From assembly GCA_013397935.1 (NCBI GenBank), contig VZRN01004407.1:6150768-6214767 (forward strand): a stretch of 64,000 nt of DNA. Reading direction: 5' to 3'. This document shows, in pieces, positions 36,584 to 47,420 of the stretch; the first letter of the stretch is position 1; each line of letters begins with the position of its first letter. Under the pieces are notes generated by a model that worked only from the letters and a program-made list of their open reading frames with translations, was not told the origin of the DNA and did no database searches. Origin of the DNA: Dasyornis broadbenti (lineage: Eukaryota > Chordata > Aves > Passeriformes > Dasyornithidae). Position numbers and translations under genes: made by a program.

Positions 36584-37311
36584 CACTTCATTACCCACAT
36601 ACGTGTTTGCAACAGTGGCTGCAAAGTCAGAATGACAGTTTTGGTTAAACCATATGGAAGATTTCCAGTACGAAACAAATATTGAAAAGGTTGGGGGTTT
36701 GGTTTTCTTTAATTAATATAGGTTATATTTACAGGGATGCAAGTTTAATATTTCTTGTTACTGCTTAGCTTACCAACCTTATAGCTAAAGTTTGCAACTT
36801 CAGAATGGGAATTATTTCCAAGCATGATCATCTATCATGTGCATACTAGTTTCTGGAGAGCCTGGACTTCAGAGAGATGCTGCAACATCACTCAATGCTA
36901 CACATTACCTGTCCACTCAGATGCCAACCTGGAAACCACTGGCTAAAAGCTACTTTAATGATAACAAGGTATTATTATCACAAAGCATTGGCCATCCTGC
37001 AAACCAGCTCCGCATTAGCTATCACTTGGAACAGCCTTTCTCTAGGCATTAACACATTTCTCCATTCTTTCTCAACTAAAACATGACTCAAAACAACAGC
37101 ATTATTTAACTTATGTTTCATTATGAGTAACTATTTTGATCTGACAGTGTTACCTAAAATAATTCTCTTTAGAGTACTGCAATCCAAAGAAATAGTATCA
37201 GCAGATGTACTCATCGATAATCATGAAATAATAAATTGACCTGGATTCCTGTTCCTTAACACTATCAAGCAACTTTAATGTTAATTTAGGAAAGCCTCAA
37301 GGTCAGTGTGA

Positions 37312-37457
37312 ATGCCAGTACCATCATCCTTGTTTCATAGCTAGGGAACTGAAGCACGGGCAGGTTAAGTAACATGCCCAAGGTCAAAAAAAGGAATACA
37401 TATGAAGACACAGCATCAGTCTCCCATTTCTTGCGCTGTCATCACAAGAGACCACTT
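37312..37457 (-). mobile_element. MIR SINE, antisense copy
   Basis: The plus strand reads GGGAACTGAAGCACGGGCAG, then GTTAAGTAACATGCCCAAGG, then a diverged segment ending in CACAAGAGACCACT. This follows the reverse complement of the MIR consensus (the familiar stretch with AACTGAGGCACAGAG, GTTAAGTGACTTGCCCAAGG and finally TTAACCACT) in the right order and spacing. MIR is an ancient tRNA-derived SINE of amniotes. The highly preserved central core against a diverged right part is typical of the family. Readable MIR copies are rare in bird DNA, so this one may have been kept by selection. Confidence 0.8.
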
Positions 37458-37860
37458 TTACGCAAAAGAATCAGCCTTTTAATGTAATTCTAGGGAGTAG
37501 TTAGTCTTCTGATTCTGTACATAAATTTTAATGGTACAGGTACTTTCTGAGTCTGTGGCTCCAGCTACATTATTAGTCCTGCTTTAGTAAGGAAGCAGCA
37601 ATATGATTCTTCCCTGACAAGAAATACCAGCATAATTTATTGCATTATTACTCCTCTGAACTGAAAGCAATTAATTACCTCCAGCAGGATGCACAAGTGA
37701 AAATTCATCAGACAAATGTGATGAAAAATGTACCCACTGCTTTAAAATAATAGGTGCTTAATGGTTTTTTGTTTGCTAGCTAATCTAGAGCATCTTATAA
37801 ACAACTAAGGATTGGTTATCAATTGCAAACGCAGGTTTTCCTCCCTTACATTGTTCTATT
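37458..37860. promoter_or_regulatory. Candidate conserved block flanking the MIR
   Basis: It is A+T-rich but non-repetitive. AATTAATTACC near 37669 and several ATTA cores are homeodomain-type. ATTGGTTATCAATTGC near 37812 resembles a CCAAT box with an adjacent GATA-type core. There is no coding frame. It adjoins the MIR without a break, so the SINE may form one edge of a larger element. Confidence 0.25.
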
Positions 37861-38419
37861 ATCCATAATCTTAGAGGAGAGGAAGAAAATGCTATCATAT
37901 TCATAATAAAAAACTAAAATCATAGTATTTTTTCCTGTTATAAAATTGGTGGTCTGTTTCTATGTAGAATACATGATAAAGTATGCATAGACTTGTGTTG
38001 GAAGCACTTCTTTTCATTATATGGCATCAAACTCAAACCAACAATTCCGTTGGAAAAGCTGGCAAAGCTATTCTGCATTTACACAACAGAGAACGTGCCT
38101 ATGCATTCCATGGGAAGGAACTGCAAAATGTGTTTGAAAGAAAAGATAATCTCACAAACACAACTCAGACTGTATTCCAGAAGGTTAGTATAGTTCAGTA
38201 TCTATACATGCACCACCAACCTTCCTTAGTGTTCAAAGCAACAGGAAAATAACAAACAAAAGAGTGGTTTATGTTAATACATTGGGCATGTGTACATTAA
38301 AGATAGGCACAGAGCTAAATTCATTACATTTATTTCAGCTCTTCAGAATTATTCACATCTATATGATTCAGTAATTGTTTTTTCTATAAAGTTATTGGAG
38401 TAATTTTACTCTGTATATT
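37861..38419. other. Non-coding DNA, nothing recognised
   Basis: Two overlapping plus frames (37983-38252 and 37993-38193) have no known domain. No repeat or exon was seen. Confidence 0.55.
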
Positions 38420-38800
38420 CCCGATCAATTCCTCCTCTCAAGGGCACAGTTGAAAAGTGATATTTGAAAACGGTCCCTGATAGATTGCATGGTTAGTCAG
38501 CAGCAGAGACAAACAACCTAATCCAGCGCAAATTAGTTCGGCTGCCAGCAATAGTTTTATACAAAGATGTAAATTATGTTGTCAAAATCGGTCGCTTTCT
38601 AGCTTGCTGCTCAGCTAACAAGAAACCACTTTGGCTGATAAAGATGAACACTAAGCTTTCCTCGCTTACAAATTTGCAAATCTGCCACTTCAGCATTCTC
38701 TTAGCCACAAACAAAACAGGCCCATATAATTGCTTCCTTTTTTCTGCACCAGTATTTCTCTCAGTTCTATTTCTCCACACAGAAATTCAAATAAAAATCA
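38420..38800. promoter_or_regulatory. Candidate conserved non-coding block
   Basis: Several CpGs (AACGGTCC, CAGCGCAAATTAG, TTCGGCTGCC, AAATCGGTCGC) are retained in otherwise CpG-depleted DNA, and there are no homopolymers. No open reading frame has recognisable content. CpG retention suggests constraint or lack of germline methylation. This is inference. Confidence 0.3.
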
Positions 38801-38879
38801 TAAATAGAATTTGAAAAGTGTAATGGTCTTGAAAATTTTCTTTTAAAAAAAATGGCAAACAGGACAGCCACAATCAGCT

Positions 38880-39180
38880 ACTTTTAGCATTTCCGGCAAA
38901 ATTGTGAGACATGATACTCCAATACAAATACCAACCAGTCATACCAGTACTTTCGGAGATTCACTGTACAAATGTGGCATTCACAGAACTTCTGAACACA
39001 GCATAAATGTCTTGATCAAGAGAAAATACACGCATCTATTTTAATGTAAGCTAAAGTGTCTTTGGAACTGCTCTGGATGACAATGATCCATCTGTATCTA
39101 TTACTTCGCACGTTGTTGCGAAGAGTAGAAAATATATATGCTATTATTACCCCGATCTGCCCACTTTAAATGTAAACTAG
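38880..39180. promoter_or_regulatory. Candidate conserved non-coding block with ETS site and hairpin
   Basis: ATTTCCGGC at 38889-38897 is an ETS-type core in reverse (GCCGGAAAT). A perfect 7-bp inverted repeat, CTTCGCA (39104-39110) and TGCGAAG (39117-39123), has a six-base loop containing CG. Three CpGs inside 14 bases is unusual here. No exon is apparent. Confidence 0.3.
39104..39123 (+). repeat. CpG-bearing perfect inverted repeat
   Basis: The arms CTTCGCA and TGCGAAG pair completely across the loop CGTTGT. It could be a dimeric protein site or a cruciform-forming sequence. It is too short for a small RNA precursor. Confidence 0.9.
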
Positions 39181-39710
39181 ATAGATCTAACATTTGAATG
39201 AAAATAATAATGCATTATAACTGTAATTATATCCAGTATAAGTCAAATAAATAAATTATAAATTACAATTACCCTTTAAAGTTGCTAGTCCCACTATTTG
39301 CTTTAAAATTAATTGCAGGTGCTCCTGAATGTTTTATTACAGCCCCAAAGTTGTATATTTCAAAGAACAGTACAGATGATTCCTGTTTATTTGTTAAATT
39401 AAAGCTTTGTTGGTAAAATTACAGCTTAATTAATATTATGGGTACTGTATAACGAAATAGTTTACCTTGTGCATAATTTATTTCTACATGCATATCTCAG
39501 TACAGACCCATTACAGCTCTAAGGCAGCTAAAATAAAATATTCCTCCTTTGCTGGCATTTTTCTAAATAGCAGTTCACTAAATCAATATTATTCACTTGG
39601 TATTTTTAAAAGCAGTGTATCTTAATAATTACACAGCATTAGAGTAGGCAATAATTTCACTTGCTAAGCATATTAAATTTAGCAAACCATCAGTCAAATA
39701 GTTTGTTCTT
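39181..39710. promoter_or_regulatory. Candidate conserved block, very A+T-rich, ATTA-dense
   Basis: Many TAAT/ATTA cores, including AATTACAATTACC, TTAATTAATATTATGG and TTAATAATTACAC, are spread over 500 bases without simple repeats. This texture is common in vertebrate enhancers bound by homeodomain proteins, but also in plain A+T-rich intron DNA. No frame is open. Confidence 0.25.
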
Positions 39711-39969
39711 CTTCAGAATTTGTAAGCAAAGAGTGAGAGAGTTTGGAACCATGTTACTTTAGTATAAATGTCACATATAGTTTAAGACTGCGTATGTGAC
39801 TCCCTAAGCAAGCACAGTGCCATACATCTTTATTAGTTTCATTGGTCAGTGCAGTGACCAGTTGTTTATACTCATTACACAAGACAAGGTGAACCATTTG
39901 GCACAGGCCACAATCACAGGTAAAAACATATGACTTTGCAGAAAATAAGAATTGTAGAAAAGGCACACG

Positions 39970-40460
39970 ATGCTGTGTATAAATACTACAGAATAACGTT
40001 ATTTATTCATGCTGTTTCAGGCTTCCAGTTTCTCAGATGTGTCAAGGAAAATCTTTTTTGGCTTATCTTTTTTTTTTTTTCTTGATTTAATTTTCTGGTT
40101 TATTATTGTTATTTTAGTGTTCATCATGAGAGATTTTTGGGAAAAAAAAGTATTAATTAAGCCAATGGAATAATAATTCACAAGCTAGATAAGCATTTCA
40201 TTGTTGTTTTTTTTAAGTACTACACACCGATCACTATTGCTGGGATTTTTTTCCTCACAGAAACTACTTCCTTACTCAGGGATTGGAATGTAATTAAATA
40301 GGTGATGTATTAAAGCAAATTCATTAAAGCAAATTACAGATTCAGCTATTTTTCTTGCATTATTTTGATTGCTGTATCTTACACTGCCATGCATATACAC
40401 TTCTTTCATCACACAGAGATAAAATTATTTCTCTCTAAAGAGAAAAATAATTTGGTTCTT
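39970..40460. promoter_or_regulatory. Candidate conserved block ending in an inverted repeat
   Basis: It contains the 12-bp palindrome AATAACGTTATT at 39992-40003, TATTAATTAAGCCAATGG near 40151, an exact 13-base tandem match (ATTAAAGCAAATT at 40309-40321 and 40323-40335) and a near-perfect inverted repeat at 40422-40453. A T13 tract at 40068-40080 breaks the block. No coding frame is present. The regulatory reading is inferred. Confidence 0.25.
40422..40453 (+). repeat. Near-perfect inverted repeat, 14 bp arms
   Basis: AAATTATTT (40422-40430) pairs with AAATAATTT (40445-40453), and TCTCT (40432-40436) with AGAGA (40439-40443). One mismatch separates the two segments and two bases form the centre. 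Very short spacing fits a cruciform or a palindromic mutation scar more than an RNA hairpin. Confidence 0.85.
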
Positions 40461-43375
40461 TTTCCCACACCCATCTTTATTGATATTTCAAGATAATTGA
40501 AAAGATATTTTAAATTGTTCCTCCCAAACATACCTGTTCAGCACACCATAGAGTGTACCTGTGCCCAAGTGTTAAGAAGGTGGAGGGCCAATGTCAAAAT
40601 AAGGAATTAAGGATGTTTAAACACAGTTTTCTCTCTAAAAATTCCTGATAAACCAGCCCAGGATCTTAAAAGAACATTTCATGACAGATGTTCACCGATA
40701 ATCACAAGGATAGAAGCAAATCTGGTAATAGTCATGTTTCAGGGATTTTTCCTTCCTGATGTTGAAAACGAGAAGATTAACTCCAGGAAGGACTAAGAGC
40801 ATAGAGTACTGTTGTGTCTGGGGTAATCTCCTTACAATACATGAAGGTAGAGTCAAGAGTTTGGAGAAGACAACAGGAGGGGGGAAAAAAAGAGGGGAAA
40901 AAATAAGCAAGGCATGGAGGGGAAAAGTAACAGAATAAAATGGAGGTGAAGACTTAAAAGTGCATCACGGCACTCAAGAATGAAGTTCGGGGGCAAACAC
41001 TATGCAATTCAGGGGATATAGCAATTTATACTAGAGACACTTGCAACATAGTCAGTGCATTTGTGTGTTAGAGGCATGTAAGTAAAGGTTTTCCCAGGAA
41101 AATAACAACTTCCATCCCACAGTTATCTAGAGGAAAACTAAAGTCACATCTTGACAAGCTCTAATAGTTCAGCATCCAACAAAACAGAAGAAATCACTCA
41201 TATAGAACTGAAGAAAAATACTGAGTATACTGGAAAGTTAGCAACTGCCTTTTCATTCTACACCACATTTTCAGGAAGGAATCACAAACTCCTATGTCAA
41301 AAGCACAAATTTTGATCCATCAGGTCACCTCACTCACCAAACCCTCTTTCAAGTATGAGTAGACCACTGACACATGCACCTTAGTACTAAGTGCAGCGTT
41401 CCAAATCCTTTTCTCAAAATCCCATATTGATACTGACTACAATCTCAACCAAACCATGCATTTGTTTACTAGAGAAATAAAAACAAAACAAAACGCAGAA
41501 AACAGATCAGAAACCAGAGCCCATCTAACCACAGAGAAAGCCTTTGTATGCCCATTTTTTTGGCTCTAGTTAAGCTACAGAGTGATCCTACCCACAGCCT
41601 AGTACTTTCATGGAAACTTCAACTTAGCAAAATTTCCACTAATAACATCTAAAGTAAAATAGTCAATCTTCTCCTTTCTCTAGTAAAATAATTTACATAA
41701 ATTTCTTATTAATTCACGGGTTTGGTAACCACCAGCCCACACTATTAGTGATAGGATCTCTTAAAGCATAGTGGAAAAGTTGATTTTTTTCCTGAGGAGG
41801 AATTTTAATCATCCCGTGTTAGCATAACTAAGCAACCACAGAAACCACGTTTTAAAACCAATCTCTCTAGAGACTATCTTCCTAGTGTACAATATTAACA
41901 GCTTTACAAGGCTCAAACTACATGAAAAGCTGCACAAGATTCCAACTTCCCCTTCTGTATTCACATGCAGATTGAGAAAACTGAGTTATTCAGGCTTCCT
42001 GCAGAAATACATTACCACAGAGATATTAGCAAAATAGGAGGGGGAAAAAATATAAAATCACTTATGTGTAGCAGAAGTTTCACAAACAACTGTAGCCCAG
42101 TTTGCTACGGAGCAGGTCTATCAGAAGCATAGTTGCCCTAGAAAAATCCTAAGACTTTGTTGATAATAAAAACAATTCTGCAAAAAGAAAAATGTTTTGC
42201 ATCAGAGATGCATTATGATTGCAAGAATTATTTTCTTGCCATCCTATAGCAGGAGCTTCATCTTCACCCCCAGGTTGGAAGTGCTTGGTTTAAAGTTTCA
42301 GACACTAAAGCTCTCTAAAATAGTAATGGAAAAAAAGTCCAGTTTTTTTCTTATCCATTTCCTGAAGATGTCTCTTAACTCCAGAGACATCAAAGCACTT
42401 AGACTTTTATAATCATAAGGATCAACACGCCATTTGATTCAAAGAGATACTTATAATATTGAATATTTTAAAGAACTAGAACCTTTCTCTCCAGCCACCA
42501 CTGTTTGTGAAATCTTTAACTTTCAAACCATTTCTGCTTTATTATAAAGTAGAAATTGTAAACAGGAAGATGACTTGCTTTAACATTTTTTCCTTTTAAT
42601 CTGCAGAAGTGTAATTAGATCATGCACTGACGTTCATATTGTAAATGTTCTAAAAGCCAAAATTTAATAATTTTCCAATATGCTATTTTTCTCTATAATA
42701 AAATGTAACCATAATTTGTAGCTTTGCAAGTTTCCTTTGCCATTACAAGTAACATGCCTGAGTTTTCAAAGTACAAATTCTTGCTGAACCTTGGCTGCCA
42801 GTCTGTGAATACATAAATGCTGTTATCAGTCATGCTGTTTATATATTTTACACAGCACATATTTGCGAAGGTTTTTAGAACAACAAACTCCATTATAATG
42901 CTTTGAAAGCCTACTTTGGACAGATCCTTGATTGACTACATTTTAATCTTTATGCCACTATGAAAGTTTGGGGTTTTGTTCTCCAATTGCTTTTGTGTTT
43001 ATTAGAAGAGCACTTTTAAGGGAAGATTTTCATTTCTGTCTACCCAAGCAGCAGTCAAGGACACAACAGCTGCAGAACCATACCAACTTTAGACAAAAAC
43101 TGTCTTTTTAACTGAGGGAGAAAGAACACTGAGACTTTAAAATGCCTCTTTTAAAATGTATCGTAGATAGGTCTTCACATCTTGCCAATACCCTCTGATT
43201 AGAAGGTGTCCAAGTGCAAGTCTTCCTCTTTTGTTCAAAAAAATCACCTTAGGATGGCAGAGTGCATACCAAAGCTACTAGTCAGTGAATATGTATTACA
43301 ATTGTGTGACCTGTGTTTATGTCACCAGATAAGTGCGTACACACAGGTACAAACAGCCAACTGAGATCTTTTTCC
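40461..43375. other. Non-coding DNA, no gene seen
   Basis: No exon, RNA gene or certain transposon was found. At 41968-41985 CAGATTGAGAAAACTGAG resembles part of the MIR/L2 motif but the sequence diverges at once on the right. A pyrimidine tract ending in CTGCAG at 42606 is a fair splice-acceptor lookalike without an exon behind it. Confidence 0.6.
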
Positions 43376-43380
43376 TTTCA

Positions 43381-43450
43381 AGAAAGGGGCAGGAAAAGAA
43401 ACAAGGAAAAAAAAAAAAAAAGGAAAAAAAAATGGGAGGAAAAAAAAGGA
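43381..43450 (+). repeat. Purine-rich low-complexity tract
   Basis: The plus strand is almost entirely A and G, with A15 at 43407-43421 and A9 at 43424-43432. Frames through it encode lysine-rich runs that are artefacts of composition. Confidence 0.9.
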
Positions 43451-43539
43451 TTCAGGCAGACAGGAGAAAGGAGTACTATAGAAGGTCCCATCCATACCCC
43501 CACACACCCCCCGCTGCTTTCCCTGGACTGTGGTATGAA

Positions 43540-43760
43540 AAAACAACGGCTTTTCTGAGGCACTGTGCAGACAAGGCAGCTCTGAAAAAACTAATAGCCA
43601 TGATTAATGACAATGGGCTAGAGGAGAGTTGGGACACAGCCGCCACATATATCATCCTTTCCCATCAGTCTCTGCTCCTCCCTGCCCCTCTTCCTCCTAC
43701 CAGCAAGGCATTATAAAAATGTCTTATCTGCTTTCGACTTTTTTCTGAAATCACAGTACT
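43540..43760. promoter_or_regulatory. Candidate enhancer with PBX-HOX and SOX sites
   Basis: TGATTAATGACAATGG at 43601-43616 places a PBX-HOX-type TGATTAAT directly beside ACAATGG, the reverse of the SOX consensus CCATTGT. CAGCCGCCACATATATC follows, and CATTATAAAAATGTCTTATCTG near 43710 adds a TATA-like and a GATA-type core. There is no credible coding frame. Binding is inferred. Confidence 0.35.
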
Positions 43761-43763
43761 GCT

Positions 43764-43802
43764 GAGAAAGAAGAGGGGGAAAGAGAGAGAGAAAGAGAGA
43801 GA
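43764..43802 (+). repeat. Pure purine tract, GA-rich
   Basis: Thirty-nine consecutive purines (GAGAAAGAAGAGGGGG followed by GA repeats) could form triplex DNA and are prone to slippage. It lies immediately after the preceding candidate enhancer. Confidence 0.95.
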
Positions 43803-43879
43803 CAAAAAGGCAATAGGATGAACAAGAAAATGGCATGTAAAATAACTATAAGATATTCCAGCGGAAAATGCATGAGCTG

Positions 43880-44260
43880 TAATCATTCAAGATTTCAGCA
43901 ACTTGACTCTTCACATGCTGAAGCCACATTTTCAAGGTCTTATCTGCCATATGGTTCCCTGTTTGGATGATTTATTAGGTGTAGAAAGCACACTGATAAA
44001 TTTTACTGCATTTCCCTGAATAGGCAACCTATGGTGTCAATAACAAAGCTCAGGCCGCTTTAATGAAAACTGTAAGCACCAAAGGGTAACCATTTATTTA
44101 TGAGTCACTACAGTATTACTAGAGCAAAATTTATCTTCCCTTCTCACGCACTCTGCAGAAACCAAATCTGGTCAAAGAAACAGCGATCACATCCATATGT
44201 CAGTGACTTACTAACATGTCTCCTGCACACTCAGGGCTTGTAGCCAAATAAACAGTTTCC
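43880..44260. promoter_or_regulatory. Candidate conserved non-coding block
   Basis: Even texture without homopolymers. It holds TAATGAAAACTG after GGCCGC near 44057, and CATATG-type E-boxes near 43950 and 44194. No frame has recognisable content. Listed for texture only. Confidence 0.2.
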
Positions 44261-46440
44261 ATTTAATGACTATTTTCTCTAATGTAAAAGATGCTCTTGT
44301 TTTAAAACTTTAAAAAAAAATACTTTGGTGACAACTTGCATATCCACAAACCATTACCCAGTGTTAATTTCTATGTTCAAGACAAAAAAATAAAACCTAT
44401 TAAAAATAACAATAATCGTTTATCAAAAATAAGAGTAATCATTTCAGCAGTATAAGCTGAATAAGCTAAAGGATAGCTGTATAGGAGTGGATCATCAAAA
44501 TCACTTTGGGTTATCGTGGAAAAAAGGAAGTTAAAAAAATGGCAGCTTGTAGAGGCAAAAAGCAGTGTTTACTGTTCTATCAAAGATTTCAGAAAAATTA
44601 ATAAACTGACACTTTGGCTTTAACTCAAAAACCATAACTCTTGACATTTATTTTGTGTATCTGTTTTTCTTTTTTTTTCTTTTTTATAAGGCTTTAGTTT
44701 AAAAGAACATACTACAATTCTTTTTCTGTCTCACACATTGATTGTTACTTGTCTCATGCCCACAATCCAAGACACTTAAGATACCAAAACAAAAATTAAA
44801 AACTGCAGAAGATAGCTGCTTATAAGCATTATTTAAAAGGCAAAATTAAGTTCTTTGTTATTCATCCTCTAGGAAAAATATCAATGACTCAGAACTAATC
44901 AAGACTGACAAGGCTGCTTGTCTCTCTCCTCACACATATAGGCCCCATCTTCTCCCCTTTTAAAAACCAACCAGCAAACTGACTCATGCACCCAATTCAT
45001 CATTTGGTATGAATATAAAGATTAGCATGAACACACATGGTGAAGTTCCGGCTCCAGACACTGTGTCCTGGGTTTTTTGTTTTTTTTTTCCTAAAGATAT
45101 GCAAAAGCATATTAGTAATACAATGAATTTTAATTTCATTATTACATAACTCCAACAACTATGTAAGTCTGAAGCAAAAGCACCACTTTTTCAAAAGGTC
45201 AACTGCATGCTTGAAAAAGCCTTATATTCACCTAGATACTTCACTGGTAGCTTCCAGACAGCAAACTACTGAAAATCTTGCCCTCAACATCCACCTTTAA
45301 CTCAGATACATAACATGTTATTGGTACACACATGTCCTTTTTATTATAACTATAAACCTGTGGTGTCAATGAACAGCTCCTGGCAGATGTCCAAGTGCAA
45401 ACACAAGATTTGAGTCCTTGGGGGCATGGAGCACAGGGCGGTTAAGGAGCTGAGCAGTTAAACGACTGGCTTTCTACATGGGTTTTTAACCTTTGACTAG
45501 AATTGCTCAAATAAGGCTTTCCACGTAAGTGAGTGAATGCCATGGTCCAAGGGCCGAGGAAAGAGCCACACCAGTGCTGAAGAGAGAACCACTCCAGGCT
45601 GGGTCAGGCTCTTTTACAAAGCCTGACTCTGAAGTGACAGGGTACTGTGTCGTGATCAATGTGCAAAACATTAAAAATGACAGACTCTCTAAACAGTAAG
45701 CAACATTTTCTGAATTAACAAGCACCTTCTTCCGTGCTATTGAAAAATTTCCTAAGAATGCCCAAATTACTGCATACACATTTTTTTTCTCAATTTAAAA
45801 CCTGAGCAGCAGCCAAACTGTGCATTCTGAAATCCTTAATGGAAACCATAATATGAAACAGCTTACGGCAGATTGGACATTTTTGTTCTTGCCTCACTTC
45901 TCCACCACAGAAGACTGTTACGAAAAACAGCATATTTTAGAATACTTTTTTTGTAGGGGAGGGGATAAAGAAAGACAGATCGGAAACATTTCAGTATTAA
46001 AGTAATTAATCCTACATAGTCCTGCACAGGTTCTTCTCTATTTCCCATCCCAAAACAGGGTTCAGCTCAATTGCTCTGATTGGTAGAAAAGTGCTGGTAA
46101 TGTAAAGTACACCAATGTAAAGTTTCAGAGGCTCAGGGTGAAGACTGGTATGTCTTTCATAGTCACTGCCCAGCTCTTCAGCACAGCTTTGAACTCAAGG
46201 ACTTTCATATTCAGAATAAACTCATCAGTCACCTTCACCCATGTGCTGCCCATTTGAAAGAGCCTAACAGGTGTCTCTAAATGTCTTTCATCTCAGGGCA
46301 GTTCCCTAAGTCTGACCGTGTCCTTTATCCCATCCAGCACACAGCTCCCATCAGTCACAGACACTGACCTAGGGAGCAGATTTATCTGTGAATGAAATAA
46401 CTTTGTCATAGCCTTTTCATAAGTCAGTTTTATGGAGTAA
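44261..46440. other. Non-coding DNA, no gene seen
   Basis: T-rich low-complexity runs lie at about 44663-44695 and 45073-45090. Frames stay below about 91 codons with no domain. No transposon or RNA gene was recognised. Confidence 0.6.
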
Positions 46441-46640
46441 GAAATGGACTCCAACTTTTTAAGCCAACAATCATTTTCATTTGGCTGCCCTCTGCTGATA
46501 TCCTAGATTTTTTCCTGAAAGTATTAAGAGAGAAAAATATATGCCAATTAGATGTAAATTGGTGCCAGGATAATAACTGGCAGCTGCAATTGTCCATGCA
46601 TAAAATGTATTGTCTTCTTTTTTAAAAAACACAATACAGT
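46441..46640. promoter_or_regulatory. Candidate regulatory block with CTCF-like core
   Basis: GCCCTCTGCTGA at 46487-46498 matches 11 of 12 positions of the CTCF core on the minus strand (GCCMYCTRSTGG). CCAATT at 46544-46549 and AATTGG at 46557-46562 form an inverted pair with a seven-base spacer. GCAGCTGCAATTG and CCATGCATAAAATG follow near 46580-46605. Motif presence is seen. Function is inferred. Confidence 0.3.
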
Positions 46641-47169
46641 TTACTCTTTATTCCCCTCCAAAAATAAACTCCACAATGAGCTGCACTGTAATGGTCTCCA
46701 GGACAATGAGAGTTTTATAGTTAAGGGTGAAAAATCCTGTGTCTCCTCTGAACACTCTTTAGAAGGGGGAATCGTATTTTTATGGTGTGTCTATGCACTA
46801 GAAAGAGGACTCCAAACCTAGGCAGAAATTCCTCAATACCACATTACTAACAGCACATCTTCCCTTCTTCACATCACCTCTAGTCAAGGGTGGAAGGGAG
46901 AGAGTCTCCTGGAAATGGATGCTACTCACTTAAGTGCCTGGGCTTTAGATGTTGATTAAATTTACTTTTTCTTTTAACACCAGCATACACATTTTCAGAG
47001 CAACTAAGCTCATGGCAACAGCTGTATAACCCACCATGTATGCTCTAAGTCCTATGAGTTTGACTGTTCTGTAAATTCAGGTGGAAGAGAGCACAGTGCC
47101 AAGGCTGCAAGTGATCCCTTCACCACTGTTAGAGTACAGCTTGCTTCAGCTCCACTTTGAATCAGAATT
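46641..47169. other. Non-coding DNA, nothing recognised
   Basis: Mixed composition, with no exon, repeat or motif cluster that stands out. Confidence 0.55.
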
Positions 47170-47420
47170 ATGCTGAAGCTGAATTATAGCTTTCTCCCCC
47201 CACATACATTTATGCTTATTCCCCACAGACTGTTTGGGTGTCAAATCTGCATAATCACTGTATATTATTTTTCAATAACCATAAAGCAGGCAAATCACCA
47301 CGCTGCCTGACATCCATTAGCCAATAAGTGCACAAAGTTCTTCACATTTTTCATTCAGTGGTTGTTTCCCCACAGCTGAACTATAAATACAAAACACACT
47401 TTTCCTAACTGCTTATATTT
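47170..47420. promoter_or_regulatory. Candidate conserved non-coding block
   Basis: CATTAGCCAATAAGTGC near 47313 and CTATAAATACAAAAC near 47380 combine a CCAAT-type and a TATA-like sequence about 60 bases apart, which is a promoter-like order on the plus strand. No exon follows that I can defend, so this is weak. Confidence 0.2.

Larger units (their letters stand above)
32691..37311. other. Non-coding DNA, no gene seen
   Basis: Frames up to 136 codons (minus 36126-36536; minus 34184-34558) lack recognisable domains. It holds a bulged hairpin at 33037-33075, a 12-bp palindrome at 33226-33237 (ATAGAATTCTAT), G8 at 34458-34465, an A-rich low-complexity stretch at about 35084-35155 and a GA repeat at 36567-36583. 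No transposon of a known family was seen. Confidence 0.6.

Noticed and set aside
41940..42000. MIR/L2-like words GATTGAGAAAACTGAG
   Set aside because: Agreement stops immediately after the word, whereas the MIR at 37312 continues for over 100 bases.
43313..43716. Lysine-rich plus-strand frames (81 and 127 codons)
   Set aside because: They are produced by the purine tract at 43381-43450 and carry no domain.
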